Shown piece after piece: positions 62,045-64,000 of a stretch of 64,000 bases of DNA. The notes beneath the pieces are model-generated. The model did no database searches and was not told the origin of the DNA. It saw only the letters and a list, made by a program, of their open reading frames with translations. The stretch covers positions 1,178,001 to 1,242,000 of the forward strand of contig NZ_CP020772.1 of NCBI RefSeq assembly GCF_002097535.1. Reading direction: 5' to 3'. The translations under genes were made by a program, and so were the position numbers. The stretch is from Halobacillus mangrovi (GTDB lineage: Bacteria > Bacillota > Bacilli > Bacillales > Halobacillaceae). Numbering within the stretch: position 1 is the first letter of the stretch; the number at the start of each line of letters is the position of its first letter.

Positions 62045-63643
62045 ATGTCAAAAGGCTTCCGTGTATCCTTGCAAACTAAAATACTAGGCTTGGTTTTCAT
62101 TATTATTGTCTCTGTTACGATCTTACTTGCCGGAATCTTCGCTTATTGGCAAAAGGAAGAGACGGAGGAAAAGATGGGGCAGCTCGCTTTGCAAGCGGCG
62201 ACGACCGTTTCCTTTATGCCGACGATTAAAGAAGCGTTTGAGCGCGAAAATCCTTCTAAAATCATTCAGCCGATCGCCCTTCATATTCAAGAAGAAGTAG
62301 GCGCGGAATTTGTTGTCGTCGGTAATAATAACAGCATCCGTTATGCTCATCCGGATTCGTGGAAAATAGGCAAGCGCATGGTCGGGGGCGATAATGAAAA
62401 AGCCCTTAAAGGTGGGGAGTATTACATATCCAAAGCGAAAGGGTCTCTTGGTCCTTCCTTAAGAGGTAAGGCTCCTATATTTAACGATGACGGAGAGATC
62501 ATTGGGATTGTGTCTGTCGGCTTTTTAATTGAAGATATCAATTCGGCGTTTGTTTCTAAGCTAGCGGATATAGCGGGAGTTGCAGTAGCCGTCATGATGC
62601 TCGGTGCGTTAGGGAGCTTTATGTTAGCCAGAAGCATACAAAAAGATACCTTAGGCTTGGAACCTTTTGAAATTTCCTCGTTATATCGCGATCGCGAAGC
62701 CATTCTTTCCTCAGTCAAAGAGGGGATCATTTCGATCGATCAAAACGGGCTTGTAACGATGATGAACCCATCTGCCATGACAATGCTTGATATTGAGTTT
62801 GACACAAAAGGAAAGTCGGTAGAGGAGGTATTTCCGAACACCCATATGCTTCGAGTACTGGAATCGGGGCTCCCGGAAAGTGATCAGGAGATGACGCTGA
62901 ATAAACGGGTGGTCATCGTTAACAGAAAGCCGATTTTCGAGGATGGAGAAGTTGTCGGAGTTGTAGCAAGTTTCAGAGATAAGACGGAAGTCCGTGAAAT
63001 GGTGAATGCTTTGTCTGAGGTGAAAAGGTATTCCGAGGATCTTAGAGCGCAAACGCATGAGTATACGAATAAAATGTATGTGATCTTAGGGCTGCTGCAG
63101 CTCGGTAACTATGACGAAGCGACCGAAATGATTCAGAGTGAATTCGAAACTTCCCAGGACCAGAACAGGATTTTATTCGACCAGATTAAAGACGATACGG
63201 TACAAGCTATTTTGTTAGGGAAAATCAGCAAAGCATCGGAGCAAAAAATCAATTTTACCATTGATGAAGAATCTTTCCTGGACGTTATTCCTGCTCATAT
63301 CAACCGTTCCAAACTGGTGACGATCCTCGGAAATATTATAGATAATGCATTTGAAGCGGTCATGGACCAAGAGGAGAAGAAAGTAACGTTCTTTGCGACC
63401 GATGTTGGCAGGGAGATCGTATTTGAAGTTTCGGACACAGGACCAGGCATTCGTGAAAGCATGATGCCGTATTTGTTTATGAGAGGATTTTCAACGAAAG
63501 AAGGGGATCAGCGTGGCTTTGGGCTTTCTAACGTAGACGATATTGTGAGCGAATTAGGTGGATCCTTAGAAGTTGGAAAGTCAGAAAGTGGAGGAACGGT
63601 ATTTTCAATATTTATCCCTAAGGAGAAAGGAGGATCTTCATGA
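62045..63643 (+). CDS. Second sensor histidine kinase, CitA/DcuS family
   Basis: A 532-residue membrane kinase, same architecture as the 54027 kinase: first helix about 10-32, an extracytoplasmic CitA-type sensor (to about 165; VVGNNNSIRYAHPDSWKIGKRM is typical), a second helix, a PAS domain and a SPOB-type core with H-box LRAQTHEYTNKMYVILG, then LGNIIDNAFEAV, DTGPGI and GFGLSNVDDIV. The ATG at 62045 has AAGGAG eight nt upstream; a 12-residue in-frame extension is rejected. It overlaps the next regulator by four nt. The ligand is probably a carboxylate such as citrate, malate or fumarate. Confidence 0.91.
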   Translation: MSKGFRVSLQTKILGLVFIIIVSVTILLAGIFAYWQKEETEEKMGQLALQAATTVSFMPTIKEAFERENPSKIIQPIALHIQEEVGAEFVVVGNNNSIRYAHPDSWKIGKRMVGGDNEKALKGGEYYISKAKGSLGPSLRGKAPIFNDDGEIIGIVSVGFLIEDINSAFVSKLADIAGVAVAVMMLGALGSFMLARSIQKDTLGLEPFEISSLYRDREAILSSVKEGIISIDQNGLVTMMNPSAMTMLDIEFDTKGKSVEEVFPNTHMLRVLESGLPESDQEMTLNKRVVIVNRKPIFEDGEVVGVVASFRDKTEVREMVNALSEVKRYSEDLRAQTHEYTNKMYVILGLLQLGNYDEATEMIQSEFETSQDQNRILFDQIKDDTVQAILLGKISKASEQKINFTIDEESFLDVIPAHINRSKLVTILGNIIDNAFEAVMDQEEKKVTFFATDVGREIVFEVSDTGPGIRESMMPYLFMRGFSTKEGDQRGFGLSNVDDIVSELGGSLEVGKSESGGTVFSIFIPKEKGGSS

Positions 63644-64000
63644 TCCGTGTCGTCATTGCTGAAGATGATTTTCGTGTGGCTCAGCTACATGAAAAATTTT
63701 TAGCGAGTGTTGATGAAGTACAAGTGGTCGGCAAAGCCTTGAATGCGAAAGAGACTCTAGCCCTTCTTAAGGAGGAAAATCCTGATTTATTGCTGTTGGA
63801 CGTGTACATGCCTGATTGCCTTGGAACGGACTTGCTACATGAAATAAGAGAACATCATCCACGTGTAGATATCATTATGATTACCGCCGCCAATGATAAA
63901 GCGATGATTGAAAAATCCCTAAATTATGGTGTGATCGACTATATCATCAAGCCGATCACCATTGAGCGTTTCCATAAGACGATTGAGGAATACAAGCAAA
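63640..64000 (+). CDS. Response regulator, CitB/DcuR family (cut by window end)
   Basis: The first 120 residues are present: a complete receiver domain with the acidic pair E8-D9-D10, phosphoacceptor D54 in LLLLDVYMPD, ITAANDK and the conserved Lys in YIIKPIT. The DNA-binding part lies beyond the window. AAAGGAGG precedes the ATG, which overlaps the kinase stop (ATGA). It pairs with the kinase encoded at 62045-63643; its target is likely just downstream, outside the window. Confidence 0.92.
   Translation, partial: MIRVVIAEDDFRVAQLHEKFLASVDEVQVVGKALNAKETLALLKEENPDLLLLDVYMPDCLGTDLLHEIREHHPRVDIIMITAANDKAMIEKSLNYGVIDYIIKPITIERFHKTIEEYKQ

Overview
The window is one contiguous piece of a low-GC Gram-positive chromosome, most likely a moderately halophilic Bacillaceae member (Halobacillus or a relative). 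The evidence is strong AGGAGG-type ribosome binding sites, GTG/TTG starts, B. subtilis-like gene sets (ywrC/ywrD/ywrB/ywrA, dct-type sensors, bacillolysin), acidic proteins, and genes for using glucosylglycerate, a compatible solute. The genus is inference. No rRNA, tRNA, phage, insertion sequence or CRISPR array was seen.

Region 1 (about 0.2-23.7 kb) is a large polysaccharide or oligosaccharide utilisation locus on the + strand. It starts with two sugar-binding proteins (one is a 977-residue fusion) and two separate MalF/MalG-type permease pairs. These are interleaved with an NHL/TPR/YIP1 membrane protein and a DUF5696-type secreted protein. No ATPase is encoded, so a shared MsmX-type ATPase elsewhere is expected. 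After two long palindromic elements and a LacI-type operator come a GH94 enzyme that closely resembles 1,2-beta-oligoglucan phosphorylase, a GH35 enzyme, a Cys-type sulfatase, a GH144/glucoamylase-like protein, an EEP-fold hydrolase and a true formylglycine-generating enzyme (FGE) with both catalytic cysteines. Together they suggest uptake and intracellular breakdown of a beta-1,2-glucan-like glycan that carries sulfate esters.

Region 2 (23.7-28.7 kb) holds a DHA2 drug-type exporter, a secreted M4 thermolysin-like protease, a lipoprotein, a small membrane protein and a 21-bp-period degenerate repeat tract.

Region 3 (28.9-38.9 kb) holds a sodium/solute symporter with a YtcJ-type amidohydrolase, a decayed SDR gene remnant, then a CdaR-type regulator followed by glucosylglycerate phosphorylase (GH13_18), glycerate 2-kinase, a second sodium/solute symporter and a 180-residue protein of unknown function. 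This reads as a catabolic operon for 2-O-alpha-glucosyl-D-glycerate.

Region 4 (39.0-48.2 kb) has an Lrp/AsnC regulator divergent from a complete Dpp/Opp-type ABC importer, a gamma-glutamyltransferase-family enzyme and a paired half-size CHR transporter. It is an expanded version of the B. subtilis ywr neighbourhood.

Region 5 (48.3-64 kb) contains a secreted alpha/beta hydrolase, a structured leader RNA before a glutarate hydroxylase / L-2-hydroxyglutarate oxidase pair, and a DUF3870 gene with an orphan TRAP solute-binding protein divergent from a CitA/DcuS-type two-component system. It continues with a TAXI-type TRAP importer with a DUF1850 protein, FAH-family and SDR enzymes, and a second CitA/DcuS-type two-component system cut by the window end. 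The theme is regulated uptake and oxidation of organic acids.
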